From Dactylorhiza incarnata (lineage: Eukaryota > Streptophyta > Magnoliopsida > Asparagales > Orchidaceae): DNA of 64,000 nucleotides. How positions within the stretch are numbered: position 1 is the stretch's first letter; each line of letters opens with the position of its first letter. Below, piece by piece: positions 1 to 11,545 of the stretch. The position numbers and the translations under genes are program-made. The stretch is taken from positions 3,596,001 to 3,660,000 of the forward strand of contig JAWHQI010000276.1 of NCBI GenBank assembly GCA_033032865.1, read 5' to 3'. A model generated the notes under the pieces. It saw only the letters and a program-made list of their open reading frames with translations, searched no databases and was not told where the DNA came from.

Positions 1-1803
1 GTAGAATTCTGATGGACTTAACCATGGCCACAGGGGAAAAGGTCTCATCAAAGTCAATACCATGAATTTGCCTGAAACCTTTAGCCACCAGCCGGCCTTT
101 GAATGTCTGTACATTTCCATCCATGTCAGTCTTCTTTTTGATGACCCACTTGCACCCTATGGGTCGTACCCCTTCAGGTGGTTCCACCAAGGTCCAAACA
201 TGGTTTGTGTACATGGAGTCCATTTTAGATTTCATGGCCTCAAGCCACTTCTCGGAGTCTGGTCCATTCATAGCCTCTTGGTAGGTTGCAGGCTCATCAT
301 CATGATCCATAAGCAACACATTACCTATTTGAGTCATGAGAAATCCATATCTCTCAGGCTCAAATCTTGGTCTACCAGATCTACGTAGGACTTGTGTTTC
401 TTGAACAGGCTCTCCAGCTAAAACTTCTTGTAGTCCTTGCTCAGGTTCCAATTCCGGTTTGTTCATTGTTTGTGGCTCTTGAACTTCTTCAAGTTCTACC
501 TTTGAAGTCTTTCTGGATAAGAACTCTTTCTCCAAAAAGACAGCAGTCCTTGCGACAAACACTTTGCCCTCAGACGGCAAGTAGAAGTAGTATCCTTTGG
601 TTTCCCTAGGATACCCCACTAGATAACATTTATCCGATTTGGGTTCCAACTTGTCAGGCATTTGACATCGCACGTATACCTCACAGCCCCAAATCTTAAT
701 GAACTACATACTAGGACGCTTCCCAGTCCATATCTCATATGGTGTCTTTAGTACCGTTTTTGTTGGAACTCGATTTGGTGTGAAAGTAGCAGTCTCTAAA
801 GCAAAACCCCAAAAGGAAATGGGCAAATCTGCCTGACTCATCATCGATTGCACCATGTCTAACAAGGTACAATTCTTCCTCTCAGAAACACCATTATGTT
901 GAGGTGTTCTGGGCGGAGTGAGCTGTGATACAATACCACACTCTTTCAGATGACCATGAAACTCATGACTCAGATATTCGCCACCTCAATCAGATCGGAG
1001 TGCTTTTGTCCTTTTTCCCAGTTAGTTTTCTACTTCATTCTTAAACACTTTTAACTTTTCAAAGGTCTCGGATTTGTTCTTCAAAGAAACATGTATCTGT
1101 ATCTACTGAAATCATTAGTAAATGTAACGAAGTAGTAGAAGCCACCTCTAGCCATAAAACTCATGGGTCTGCATACATCACTATGTATTATACCCAAGAG
1201 ATCATCAGCCCTCTCATTACAACTAGTGAAAGGAGCTTTCGTCATCTTGCCCAATAAACATGACTCGCATCTCTCAAATGATTCATAATCAAATGAGTCC
1301 AGCAGTCCATCTTTATGGAGCTTGGATATGCGTTTCTCGTTTATATGGCCTAAACGACAATGCCAAGGGTACGTAGGATTCGAATAATTTGTTTTTAGTC
1401 TTTTTGTATTTTCTACATTATAGATCGGTTGGTCTAAGTTCAAAACTTATAAACCATTAAACAATTAGGCTACACCATAACAAACATCATTCATAAAAAT
1501 CGAACAACAATTGTTCTTAATTATAAACGAAAAGCCTTTCATGTCAAGTCATGATATGGATATAATGTTTCTAGTTATGGCTGGAACAAAATAACAGTTA
1601 TATAATTCTATTACAAGCCCAGTGGGCAAAGAAAGACAGTAGACACCAACGGCGACGACAGCAACTCTTGCTCCATTCCCGACGCGCAGGTCTACCTCCC
1701 CTTTACCCAGCATTCTTCTCCTTCTCAGTTCTTGCACATTTGCACAAATGTGAGAACCGCATCCGGTATCCAATACCCAAGATGAAGGAGCAGAAAGGTT
1801 TAT
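1..1803 (-). pseudogene. pol: E1 pol: protease, integrase, start of reverse transcriptase
   Basis: Protease lies at 1549-1800, with the aspartic motif DTGCGSHIC. Integrase starts at about 1443 with the pre-integrase zinc region (H..H, then CESC, at 1240-1370) and the segment around HSDV that carries the first catalytic Asp. It continues leftward to about 700 with the second Asp (RSD followed by a stop) and the NGVSERKN segment holding the catalytic Glu. Positions 1-330 encode the start of reverse transcriptase (CKWVIKKKTD, KGRLVAKGF, DETFSPVA). Stops or frame changes lie after 1804, between protease and integrase (1443-1549), near 1080 and within the second integrase motif. The gene is therefore inactive here. 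The product would be a polyprotein for reverse transcription and integration of the element. Confidence 0.9.
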
Positions 1804-2670
1804 CTATATAACATAAATACCTGAAGTGGAAGTCACACTTACCTTCTTCTTTTGCAGATCCTCAATATAGAGGGGACAGTTCTGCCTCCATTGCCCAGCC
1901 TTACCGCAGTGGTGGCACTTTCCTTCCTTCGCCAGACCTTTCTTTTTCAGTGCAGAAGATTTGGGATCAAGATGAGACTTAGATCCTATCTTCGTCTTCT
2001 TGAATCCCCTAGTCTTTCCCTTGCTTTTATGCACCATCACTATGGGGCTAGCAGGTTTGACCTTCTTCATATTATTTTCAGCAGTTCGCAACATGCCTAG
2101 GAGCTCGGGCAGTGTCTTATCGATTTCATTCATGTTATAGTTCAAAACGAACTGGTCATAACTGTCCGGCAACGATTGCAGGATCAGATCTGTGGCCAAC
2201 TCTTGGCCCAAGAGAAAACCCAGTCTTTCAAGGTTCTCTATATACCCAATCATTTTGAGTACGTGAGTCCCTACAGATTCTTGAGCTCCCATTTTTCACT
2301 GAAATAATGCCTTGCATATGTCAAACCTCTCTTGCCGGGCATGCCCCTCGAACATTTTCTTGAGGTGCCCGATTATCTCATAACCACACATGCTCTCGTG
2401 TTGCTTCTGAAGTTCAGAGGACATGGTAGCAAGCATGAGGCATTCCAAATCCAAGGTATCATCCTGATACTTCTTGTAAGCATCTCTATCTGCTCTCGGA
2501 GCATTTCCGGTCGGCTCTGTGGGTGCTTCACCTTCCAATACATAGAGTTTGCGCTCTTGCCTGAGGAGAATTCTCAGGTTTCTATACCAGTCAAGGAAGT
2601 TCGACCCGTTGAGCTTGTCATTCTCAATAATAGCTCTCAGGGACAGGGTGGAGTGAGATCCACTTGCCAT
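1804..2670 (-). pseudogene. gag: E1 gag
   Basis: Gag is the capsid and nucleocapsid protein of the retrotransposon particle. The start is taken at the ATG at 2670 (MASGSHSTLS) rather than the upstream in-frame ATG at 2694, because copia Gag proteins start close before the LNGSNFLDWYRNL motif seen here. The capsid-like region fills 2300-2650. One TGA stop at 2296-2298 splits the frame, and the same frame resumes at once with MGAQESVGTH. A basic linker is followed by a zinc knuckle of CCHC type (CHHCGKAGQWRQNC) at about 1870-1920, in which Gln-Trp stands where Gly-His is usual before the last Cys; the His ligand is therefore missing. Protease follows directly. Confidence 0.9.
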
Positions 2671-3626
2671 GAAAATTCTACAATGAATTCGCAAAACTTT
2701 TAGTACTGTATTTCGAAATACATTTTATATTAATAAGGACTTTTATTAAAAGCTCCCACTATTTTTAATCAAATCGACAACCCTTAATTTCGATTCGAAG
2801 AGTTTATGCGAGCTACTCTCTTAGTGGACAAGATCCGTATTACACCAACACAACGAGTCCGCTTTGGCGTTCTTCTCATAATGCGCTTATTTAGGTAGGC
2901 AACATTTGTCAATTGCATCACTATGCAACTCTTGTATGGTTGGTGAATAACTGATTATTCGAATCCATCATATGGAGCATGCCAACCCTATGCCTCTAGG
3001 TAATCAACCTTTGAGGTCACCTAGTTAAGTTAGAACCGATGTCGACAGTGGGATATTATAATTATCCGCTCGCACCCTAACCAAGATAGATTAATGCACC
3101 TTGCTTTGGCAAGCCCACACTTCATCGATCGAGACGGGAAGAGTGTCATCCATCGGAAGGCATCCATATATTTAATATTGGATAAGGGATTTTATTTTTC
3201 AATTGATGAACATTTCATCATGATTAACATTTAATCACCGCGCACATACACAAAATAGAAATACCACATTCGCAAAACAAATGCATCCCATATGTGCACA
3301 TAAAAGGATTATCAACATTTTGATAAAAGGGGATAAATCTGAATACTTAGAACACTTCTAAATCTCCAGATTTGCATGCATTGAACACAAGCAAAGCAAC
3401 TCCACTTATGCAGTAGACAAGCTCATCTCTCAATGTCAGATTTAAAATCCACGACATTTGGTTTCACAAACCATATCGAGGGACGGTTACTGTAAAGGAG
3501 AAACAATCTCTGAAATAATTAAATCGCAACGCAATCACATGCGTTCATGGCGATGTTCCAAGAAGAAATCTATACATTTAGAACGCTTCCAAATTTCTAG
3601 ATTTGCACGCACTTGATCGCAACCTA
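2671..3626 (-). other. E1 untranslated leader, no gene seen
   Basis: This 956-bp stretch between the primer-binding site and gag has no reading frame of note. It holds a diverged direct repeat of about 45 bp (see 3348-3392 and 3576-3622). Otherwise I see nothing in it. Confidence 0.75.
3348..3622. repeat. Direct repeat in E1 leader
   Basis: Two related segments about 228 bp apart, 3348-3392 and 3576-3622, share the order (T)TAGAAC.CTTC.AAAT.TC.AGATTTGCA.GCA.TTGA. The second lies just before the primer-binding site. It looks like a partial duplication of the leader. Confidence 0.6.
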
Positions 3627-3638
3627 GCTCTGATACCA
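3627..3638 (-). other. E1 primer-binding site (initiator tRNA-Met)
   Basis: The minus strand reads TGGTATCAGAGC, the standard copia primer-binding site complementary to the 3' end of initiator tRNA-Met. It starts one base inside the LTR end, which fixes the orientation of E1. Confidence 0.95.
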
Positions 3639-4109
3639 CTGTTGGGTTTTTTTAATACCATTCATAATGATATGAACACATCAAATGTGCGCAGCGGAAG
3701 ATGAAAAAACTAGAACAACACAAAGAGTAAGGATCTTGCGGATCTCATGAATCAAAAGATTAGGAAAGCAAAATGCAATATACCTTCGCGGGATTGAGTC
3801 AATACTCAACCAAGGTGCTCCAAGAAGAAATCCGGTAGACTAAATCTGAGTTCCAAGAACCCAAATGTATCGGCTCCTCTACAGCGATCCACATGAACGA
3901 TAGAGAACCCCAAGGCCTTGTCGAACAAGGAATGGGTCGGAGTAGGAAGCTCTCAACGTCCCCATAAACTGCTAGGTTTGAGACAAGGGAGGCGGCGACC
4001 GTCGGCGGCGGATCTCGGCGGAGCAGCCCTCTTTCGGAACTTTTCCGGACGGCTGTTCTCTTCTTCAATCGCAAAAGGTTCGGTCTTATAAAACCTAAGA
4101 CCGTATGCC

Positions 4110-4117
4110 CTTTTATA
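4110..4117 (-). promoter_or_regulatory. E1 LTR TATA box
   Basis: The minus strand reads TATAAAAG inside the LTR, about 470 bp before its 3' end, a fitting position for the core promoter of E1 transcription. Confidence 0.6.
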
Positions 4118-4169
4118 CCAAACAGCATAAAACAGGCTATCCGCATACCCAGGAATAACAGAACTGTTC

Positions 4170-4500
4170 TGTCATGATTTATACATTCGCCGAATTCGAC
4201 AATTCGACTAAACAGTATAACCAAATTCGACTATATATTCAATAACCCAATCGACTATATGCTATAGCCGATTCGACAATACAAATTCGATTATGTGATT
4301 TCGTCGAAACCATTTCGTCGAACTAACACATTTCAGCTAAACCCTTTAGTCGAATTTGTTACAGTTTGGCTAAACACTTTAGCCGAATCAATATCGGCGA
4401 ATTTGATTAGTCGAATCAACATAGTTCGGTTAAACACTTTAGCAGAATTTGATACAGTTCGGTTAAACCCTTTAGACAAATTTGTCTAGCATAAATCCAT
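4170..4500. repeat. Degenerate tandem array in E1 U3
   Basis: Repeated units of about 33-34 bp are built around AGTTCGGTTAAACACTTTAG and GAATTTGATAC. The clearest run is 4330-4490, with older copies of the TTCGACTA/TAGTCGAA core at 4185-4330. TTTAGTCGAA-type half sites occur on both strands, so the array is rich in short inverted repeats. It lies just upstream of the TATA box, where LTR enhancers sit. Confidence 0.8.
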
Positions 4501-4719
4501 TCGTTTAAAACCTTTAAATGATTTCCCGTTGAGAAATTCTCAAGTTAATCCCAAGCAGTCACATGATTGGTCCTCCACTCATATCCAATATGAGTAAGGC
4601 CAACACAATCCTTTCTCCAACTTCTCCAAACTCTTTTATGTGTGACCCTATAGGCTCATATTGCGTTGGCAGTAAGACTAACTGTTGATTGCTTTGAGAT
4701 CACCTCAGAAACTCCAACA

Positions 4720-4971
4720 GTTATATCTAAACCTTACCGTGTTTTGATTGGTTAATTCAATCTATGTTGCATTGTTATGTTTATCAAATCTTACTGATGG
4801 ATTGACTAAACTCTATGGTAGAATCTTTTCATAATAACCATCTGTCTTAAAATAACTGATGCACTAAGCATGATATGTTGAACTCATTATTGCAATAACA
4901 CATATCAAGAATTTATGAGTTATGTACTCTAGCATTTGAGGGTATTCTGCCTTCTCCAAATATGGGGAGAT
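4720..4971 (+). mobile_element. X: 3' internal end of a copia element
   Basis: This 252-bp non-coding piece ends with TATGGGGAGAT, a polypurine tract directly before an LTR start (TGTTGGGA, 4972). The same arrangement occurs at the 3' end of element D (13300-13320). It is therefore read as the last internal part of a plus-strand copia element X whose body lies left of the E1 insertion, outside the window. Confidence 0.65.
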
Positions 4972-6221
4972 TGTTGGGAAAATGACCCTCAATGTTCCCT
5001 TAATTTGAAGAGACCTCACACACAATGCTATGTACAAGTTGTATTTGATAAACCCTATTTCTATCTCATAAGTATGCAGGACTGGGGCACACCATGGTGT
5101 AATGTATGATCAGTCGGTTCACTGTCAAAACCACTAAGATGAGCTCTCTGTCTCAGCTGAACCGCTAAGACAAGACCAGGAGCCGCTGAGAAGGTGTCTA
5201 GGCAAGCTGAGCTGCAGATAAAAGAAAACCACTATGACAACAGTCTGTCTCAGCGGATCCGCTAAGACGGCACAGAAGAAACCGCTGAGACGGCTGACCA
5301 TCTCAACCCAACCGCTGAGACAGATTCAAAAGTGATCTGGCCGGTTCTGCTTTTGACGCAAGCTGCATAAATGCATATTGGGGTCCACCAATCACTCCCA
5401 TACCTGTCAGGAGGACAGCTAAGAGGCATTGAGGGTCAGTGGTGTATACAAGGAATAAGTTAGGGTTGAGCAAACAACTTTTGTTATTGACCTTACTCTC
5501 CAGCACACAAACATGCAGAACAATACTGTTCCATTGACGGCAGACAAGAACTGAGCTCGCACAAGGCTGCAAGGAGAAAAGAGATTGCTTATCTTGATTC
5601 ATCTCAAGATAGAGCAAGTAGATCAAGTCCATCATTTGAAGGGCTGATCAAGAAGAATCAAGTTGGAGCTGCACTTCTCCTCCCTGGTTCAAGTATGCAA
5701 CAACAACTATTAAGAAGAAGAAGAACAAGGCTTGATCTCTTCTTCCTTAAATATGTAATTCTTATTATATCATTTGTAGGAGCCTTTGGGTTCTGAGATT
5801 GTAGGGATTTATTGCCTTAGTGTGTAAGGCTGATTGGCCTGAGTTGTAGAGCTGAGAGGTCAGCTTGAGGTAGGACCAGGTGGTGGTCTGAGTTGTAGGA
5901 GGTGGATTCCTCTGAGGTAGGGCTGCTGTGCCTGAGGTAGGGTTTGGGAAAACCTGAGAGATCCTGTGGGATCTTTGCTGTAGGCTCTTGGAGCTGAGTT
6001 TTGAGAAGTTGGCCTTGTCTAACTCATTGTTAGAAAGGTGAAGGAGGAAAGAGGACTACTCAAGACACCCTGTCTTGAGGAACCTCTAGAAATCTCTTTA
6101 TGCTTTCTGTGCTTGAAAATTTGCTAACCTAAATTCAGAAAACACTAAGCCTAAAATAAAAGAAACCTATTCACCCCCCCCCCCCTCTAAGCGTTTAAGA
6201 CTACATCCTATATAAACTATC
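4972..6221 (+). repeat. X 3' LTR
   Basis: About 1250 bp, starting TGTTGGGAAAATGACC after a polypurine tract. It ends near 6221, after a C-rich run (about 6174-6184) and the segment CTCTAAGCGTTTAAGAC, which resembles the LTR ends of the Sirevirus-like elements here. Its start and middle are related to the D LTR, but its U3 is different. From 6222 the sequence switches abruptly to the terminal part of a D-type LTR. No gene is present; the small minus-strand frame at 5303-5635 has no recognisable product. Confidence 0.7.
5247..5268. repeat. Palindrome and CCGCTGAGAC repeats in X U3
   Basis: A 22-bp near-perfect palindrome is centred on CAGCGGATCCGCT. Related half sites (CCGCTAAGAC, CCGCTGAGAC, GCCGCTGAGA) recur through 5150-5330. 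This is the U3 palindrome set of element X. Confidence 0.75.
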
Positions 6222-6611
6222 AAGAATTTCTGAGGAAATCTGATTTGTAGTATCCTTGATGGGGATCTGAGATGTAGGAGTGTTGTCATTCTGATGTAGG
6301 CTTGCTATTAGCACATGAAGTAGGATTCCAGGAGTGAATCTGAGGTAGGGGACTTGCTTTGTTCGTGAGTTTTAAGATCAGATTGATCTGAGTTTTTGGA
6401 GGGGTTGACCTAGTCTAGCACACTGCCAAATTGGTGGAGATGGACAATGGAGTACCCATCATCTGGGGAACCACTATAAATAATTGTGCTTTTCTGTGTT
6501 GATTATTTTACTTTCTCTGGGCTAGAATGTTCAACTACTCAAAAGTTACTTAAATTTTTGAAGCACCCATTCACCCCCCTCTATGTGATTAGACTATAGA
6601 TTAAACTTTCA
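6222..6611 (+). repeat. D 5' LTR, terminal remnant
   Basis: 390 bp closely matching the last part of the 3' LTR (14440-14824), including the repeated phrases GATCTGAG.TGTAGGAGTG and CACCCCCCTCTA.GTGAT. It ends AAACTTTCA directly before the primer-binding site. The first 1.1 kb expected from the 3' LTR is missing and replaced by the X LTR. Confidence 0.85.
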
Positions 6612-6613
6612 AC

Positions 6614-6625
6614 TGGTATCAGAGG
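6614..6625 (+). other. D primer-binding site
   Basis: TGGTATCAGAGG, two bases after the LTR end, matches the initiator tRNA-Met site of copia elements. Confidence 0.92.
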
Positions 6626-6689
6626 TAGGTTGTTCACAAAGGACTCAACAGTCTAAACAAGTTCCTCAAGAAAATCATTAGTCTATTCA

Positions 6690-9150
6690 CTATAACATCT
6701 GGTGAAGGTTATAAAGAGCTTAGTTCTATGAAGTTGCCTATCTAGAGAAAGGAGAACTTCAGTATTTGAATGTAAAGGGTTAGGCTATTTATGGAGGTCT
6801 CTGACCCTAGAATCTTTGTCACAATTGAAGAAGGATTCTACATTCCCATGAAGATTTCAACAATAGATGCAAAATCTACAAGTCCCAAAGAAGCTGACAG
6901 AGATGACCAGGATGAGGTAGTTCTGGCCACTATGGACAAAAGGTTCAAGAACATTATTGTCAGTGCCATAGATGAATCCACATTCCAAAATTTGATTCAC
7001 TGCCAAACTACCAAGGAAATGTGGGAAACATTGATTGTGTACATGGAGGGTATAACTGAGGTAAGGAATGATAGAAAATCCTTACAAAACCATGAATATG
7101 AAGCTTTCAAGCAAGGGAAGAAGGACTCCATTGCTAAATGCTATCAAAGGTTCTTCAGAATTGTGAATGGGCTGAGGACATATGGAAGAACCTTCATAAA
7201 TTATGATCTAAATGACAAATTCTTGAGATGTCTTAACATGGAATGGGATATGAAGATATGTTCCATAAGGGAGATGGGGAATCTGGACTGCATCCAGCCC
7301 TAGAATCTATTTGGGAAGTTGTTTTTCCATGAGCTTCAACTGGACACTAGAAAATTTGAGGGGGAGGGCAATAAGGCAAACAGCTAGGACAAGTCTGTAG
7401 CCTTCAAAGCTGAAAGCTCCATAAGGTGCAGAGAAAAGACCCCCTCTCCTCCAAGGAGAAAAGCTGATACAGAAAGCTCAAAGCCCTCCACTTCCGAAGA
7501 TGAGCTAACTGATGAAGAACTAACCCTGTGCTCCAAATAGTTCAAGAAAAGGTTGAGTAGAAGGAGACACTAGAAGAACAATTATCCCTCTGCCTCCAGC
7601 TCAAAGAAACCCCACAACAACACTGACAGACCAAGAAGAGACCCCAAAGGGGAAATGTATGGTTCTAAATAGAACAAATATTTTAAAACTGACATTGTTT
7701 GCTACTATTACAACAAGCCTTGACATGTCATTGCTGACCATCCAGTCAAAAGAAAAGAGGGAAAGGAAGCAGAAGAGAAAAAGAATTTCAAGGCCAAGAG
7801 ATCTGAGAAGAGTCTCCTGGCAAAGAAGAAGAAGAGTTGGAGTGATAGTGGATTAAGCTCTTCAGATTTAGAAGATGAAGAGGCCCTTATTGGGCTTGTT
7901 GCTCTTGCAGAAGAAGACATCTATCCTGCTGCCAAGGTGGGAATCAGGGCTCCCCTATCATTGTCAGACAATGACAATGAAGATGAAGACTGTTGTTTTC
8001 TAATGTCCATGTCAGATGAGGAAGATCAGCAAGAAACTCATCCTGATAAGGTAATCACTAAACCCCCCCCCCCCCCTTTCTTTGTCTGATTGTGAATATG
8101 AGACTGGTGCAGATTCAGATGCATCCTCATCACATGTTGAAGATGGTAAATTTGAATATGAAAAAGATTTCAATGATATGGTTAACCAATATGGTGCTCT
8201 CTTGGAAGCACTCAAGAAGAGCAAGAAGCTTGCTAAGAAGCAAGCTGAGGAAATTAAAACACTGAAACTTGCTCAATCTGTTTGTGATGAGACAGCTGAA
8301 AGGTTGACTCGTATGAGTAAAGAGATTAGCAAGTTGAGATGTCTATTAATTTCCAAATTGGGACCATAAGCAATAAGAACAAGATCAATGTGGATCTTGA
8401 GAAGAAGCTCCTCAACGAGAAGATGCTACTGACTATGTTTTCCAAGCCAAAAACTATATTTCCATTCATTGACATCTTTTCTGCCCAGTATAGAAGTGGT
8501 TTAGGTTATAACAAGAAGGCTGAAACAAAGAAAGGAAATGATTGAAAAGATAAAGTACAACAGACCATTTTCAAAAAGGTAGTTCTTGCATCCAACAACT
8601 ATGATCATGACAACATGTATGGCCACTTAAAAAATGGATGTTCCTCCAGTGGGGCTAGTAGTTCTTCTCACTGGAAGGGAAGGAAAGACCTTGGGTCTAC
8701 AGTACTTAAAGCTCCACATGAATAAATACAAATGAAGCATCATGGGTAATTTGTATTTGGTTTAACAACACGAACACCATTAGCTAAAGGCATGGGAAAA
8801 GCCATTTTGCAAAGGCCTTCCCCTAAGAAGAATCCTATGGCTATGCAGTCCATTCCATATTATGCAAACAACCATAAGATCCTTCAGAGGAATGCAAAGA
8901 ATGTCGATGTCTTCTCTCCTGAACATGAGCTTGCACATCAAGCACCCAAAACTTTTCAGAAAAGATGGTATAACAGTTATGATTGCTGGTGCTATGGTAA
9001 GGTATGTCACTTTGCCTTGGACTGTTGGTATAATCCTATTGTTCCACAGGCTAAGAGAGCCAATTCAGTTAGTGCATTTTTCAGTCAGAATTTTGTCCCA
9101 AAAAATAAAAAAGATCCAAGGACCCAAAGTTGGTTGGGTTCCTAAGGTAA
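6690..9150 (+). pseudogene. gag: D gag with coiled-coil tail
   Basis: The clearest frame is 6791-7303 (170 codons). It holds a UBN2-type Gag core, with AIDESTFQNLIHCQTTKEMWETL and SIAKCYQRFFRIVNGLRTYG as the telling segments. The true start is upstream, near 6690, in a shifted frame. Stops then follow at 7303, 7385, 7538 and 7570. The zinc knuckle at about 7695-7740 has decayed to CYYYNKP, a stop and VIADHP, losing two of its cysteines. An acidic stretch (7850-8040) and a C run at 8066-8078 (a frameshift) precede a Lys/Glu-rich coiled coil (8082-8545). The end, GPKVGWVPK (about 9120-9150), is the usual Sirevirus lead into protease. Confidence 0.8.
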
Positions 9151-9171
9151 TTTTATTCTTTCTTGTAGGTA

Positions 9172-9600
9172 TGTCTAAAGGCCAATCGCATGCCAATATG
9201 GTATTTTGATAGTGGATGTTCCAGACATATGACTAGAATAAGAAGCCTTCTGAAAGATTATGCCCCGGTGAAAATGGACCAAAATTCATCATTAGATGTT
9301 CAGATAGAGGGGTTACAAAAGGCTATGGAATGATCTCCAATGGCATAGTCTCCTTCACAAAAGTGGCATGTGTAGAGGGGTTGCAACACAACCTCATAAG
9401 CATTAGTCAACTTTGTGACTTGGGCTATGTGATTGAATTCCATAAAGATAAGTGCCTTATCAAAAAGTCAATTGACTTGGAGATAATCCTCTCAGGCACC
9501 ATGAGTGGAATTGTTTATTGTTTGAATTTTATTTTTTCTACTTCTTCCATGCTTATGTGTTTGCAGGTAATGAGAAGGAATCTCTTTGTGTACAATGATA
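9172..9600 (+). pseudogene. D protease and pre-integrase region
   Basis: The aspartic protease motif WYFDSGCSRHMT lies at about 9205-9240, the form typical of Sireviruses. The following frame (9330-9611) encodes VEGLQHNLISISQLCDLGY and later a segment before the integrase zinc finger. A frameshift and stops separate the two parts. The enzyme would cut the Gag-Pol polyprotein. Confidence 0.82.
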
Positions 9601-10480
9601 CAAGAGATTAGCTCATCTTAACTACTAAATAATTAGTAAGTTATTCCATGAAAATCTAGTTAGAGATGGACCTAATTTAAAATGCATTAAAGATGGTCCA
9701 TGTCATGCTTGTCAAATGGGCAAGCAGGCTAGGACAACCTTTAAAGGCATTGCTCACAAGGATTCTATAAGATGCTTGTATTTACTGCACATGAATCTGT
9801 TTGGTCTAATGCAAATTCAAAGTTTAGGAGGGAAGTTATATTCTCTTATGATAGTTGATGATCACTCTAGATTCATATGAGTCTTCTTCCTCAAAAAGAA
9901 GTCAGATACTCTTGACATCTTAATGACATTTGTCAAGTCTATCCAGAGAGAAATGGACTATTCAGTGGTCAAAATGAGATGTGACCATGGAACAGAATTC
10001 CAATATGGTGCTATGACAAATTTCTATCAAGAATAAGGTATCACGCAAGAATTATGTTCTCCTAGAACCCCAAAACAGAATGGGGTGGATGAGAGAAAAA
10101 ATAGGACCATTATTGAAGCTGGTAGAACAATGTTGTGTGACTCCTCATTGCCAGAATATTTCTGGTATGAGGTTGTCGAAATAGAATGTCATGTGCTGAA
10201 TAGAGCGTATATCACCAAAAATCACAAGAAAACTCCTTATGAACTGTTGAAGTGCAGAAAACCCACTGTATCCTATTGTCGAATCTTTGGGAGCAAGTGT
10301 TTCATTTTTAAAAATGGTAAATCTTATTTAACTAAGTATGCAGAGAAAAGCAGTGAATGTATTCTTGTTGGAAACAACTCCTATAGCAGAGCATATAGAG
10401 TATTCAATAAGAATACTGAAGTAGTAGAATAGTCAATTCACGTTGTATTTTATGATACTAGTCTGATCTATAAGGGCTAG
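9600..10480 (+). pseudogene. D integrase
   Basis: The HHCC zinc region is at about 9612-9730 (RLAHLN, FHEN, CHACQ). In the catalytic core the first expected Asp is replaced: the segment reads LHMNLFG where the family has an Asp before LFG. The second Asp (RCDHGTEF) and the Glu (NGVDERKN) are kept. The frame 10085-10432 is open (115 codons) and includes ECHVLNRAYI and TPYELLKCRKP, typical of copia integrase and its C-terminal GKS-like region (FKNGKSYLTKY). Stops lie at 9629, 9880 and 10035. The missing Asp alone would make it inactive. Confidence 0.88.
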
Positions 10481-10739
10481 TCTAGTTCTTCTAATGTTGC
10501 AGGTACTGAACTAAAGATGAAAGAGTTGTCTATAGAGGACAAGCCAGCTTCCAATGAGATCACCTCACCTGATGCATTTGCTAGAGAACAAGGACAATCA
10601 TCAGGTGAAACACAAGTTGTTGGTGAAGAAGATTAACATGAAGTTCAACATGCTGAACAAGAAGCTGGAGGTGGTGCACAAAGAATTACAGAATGGCTGC
10701 CAACTACTATCAGACACCTGAGAGACCATCCCAAAAGTT

Positions 10740-11545
10740 TAATCATTGGAGATGCAAGCCAGGGAGTCACAACCAGGAGCAAAATTCACAATGAAGCAAT
10801 GTTCCTGAGCTTCCTCTCTCAGGTAGATCCACAGAAATTTGAAGAAGCAAATGGAGACCCATTCTGGATAATGGCCATGCAAGAAGAACTGAATCAATTC
10901 AAAAGGTGCAAGGTGTGGAAGTTTGTTCCAAGATCTAAAGGACACAACATGATTGGAACAAAATGGGTCTATAGGAAGATGGATGAGAATGGAGTAATTA
11001 TGAAGAATAAGGCAAGACTTGTAGCAAAAGGCAATAGACAAGAAGAAGGGATTAATTTTGATCAGACTTTTGCACCAGTGGTAAGGCTAGAAGAAATCAA
11101 ATTATTCCTTGCATATGCTGCCCACAAAGGATTTAAGGTCTACCAAGGTGATGTGAAGTCAGCCTTCCTAAATGGTGACCTAAAGAAAGAAGTATATATA
11201 GAACAACCGTAAGGTTTTGTCAATCCAACCTTTCCTGATTATGTGTACTATCTTAAAAAAGCTTTATATGGCTTAAAACAAGCCCCGAGTGCTTGGTATG
11301 AAACCTTGTCTACCTTCCTTCTTAAGAATAAATTCTCAAGGGGGAGGATATACAAGACATTATTCCTAAGGGAAGTGAAGGGCAAGAGTCTGTTAGTCCA
11401 AATATATGTTGATGACATCATATTTGGGTCTATAAATGATAATCTCTGCAAGAGGTTTGCTAACCTGATGCAAGGGGAATTTGAAATGAGCTGTATGGGA
11501 GAGCTTAAGTATTTCTTAGGCCTCCAGGTGAAATAATCTGAAGAT
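10740..11545 (+). pseudogene. D reverse transcriptase
   Basis: The frames 10799-11212 and 11243-11536 form one copia reverse transcriptase. Seen in order: [74 protein letters not shown] and the catalytic YVDD (QIYVDDIIFGS, about 11400-11430), then GELKYFLGLQVK. The active-site aspartates are present. Breaks: a TAA at 11210-11212, where Pro-Gly is expected, and a stop at 11535, where Gln is expected. Element-encoded RNA-to-DNA copying is the family role. Confidence 0.92.

Larger units (their letters stand above)
1..4719 (-). mobile_element. E1: Ty1/copia LTR retrotransposon, 3' part beyond window
   Basis: The element reads on the minus strand. From high to low coordinate it has a 5' LTR (3640-4719), a primer-binding site, gag, protease, integrase and the start of reverse transcriptase. 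The rest of reverse transcriptase, RNase H and the 3' LTR would lie left of base 1. The order protease-integrase-reverse transcriptase defines Ty1/copia. Coding is broken by a few stops but is well recognisable, so the insertion is of moderate age. It lies inside the 3' end of another copia element (4720-6221). The base pairs after the LTR (4720-4724, GTTAT) are one half of the expected target duplication, the other half being outside. The copia lineage was not assigned. Confidence 0.93.
3640..4719 (-). repeat. E1 5' LTR
   Basis: 1080 bp. On the minus strand it begins TGTTGGAG (4719) and ends CCCAACA (3640), with inverted termini TGTTGG/CCAACA. A TATA box (TATAAAAG, minus strand, 4110-4117) places the U3/R border near 4080. 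U3 (about 4120-4719) contains a degenerate tandem array. The partner LTR is outside the window. Confidence 0.9.

Noticed and set aside
6791..7303. A host gene for a UBN2-domain protein
   Set aside because: It is followed by a decayed zinc knuckle, protease, integrase and RT in order and lies behind an LTR and primer-binding site, so it is element D gag.
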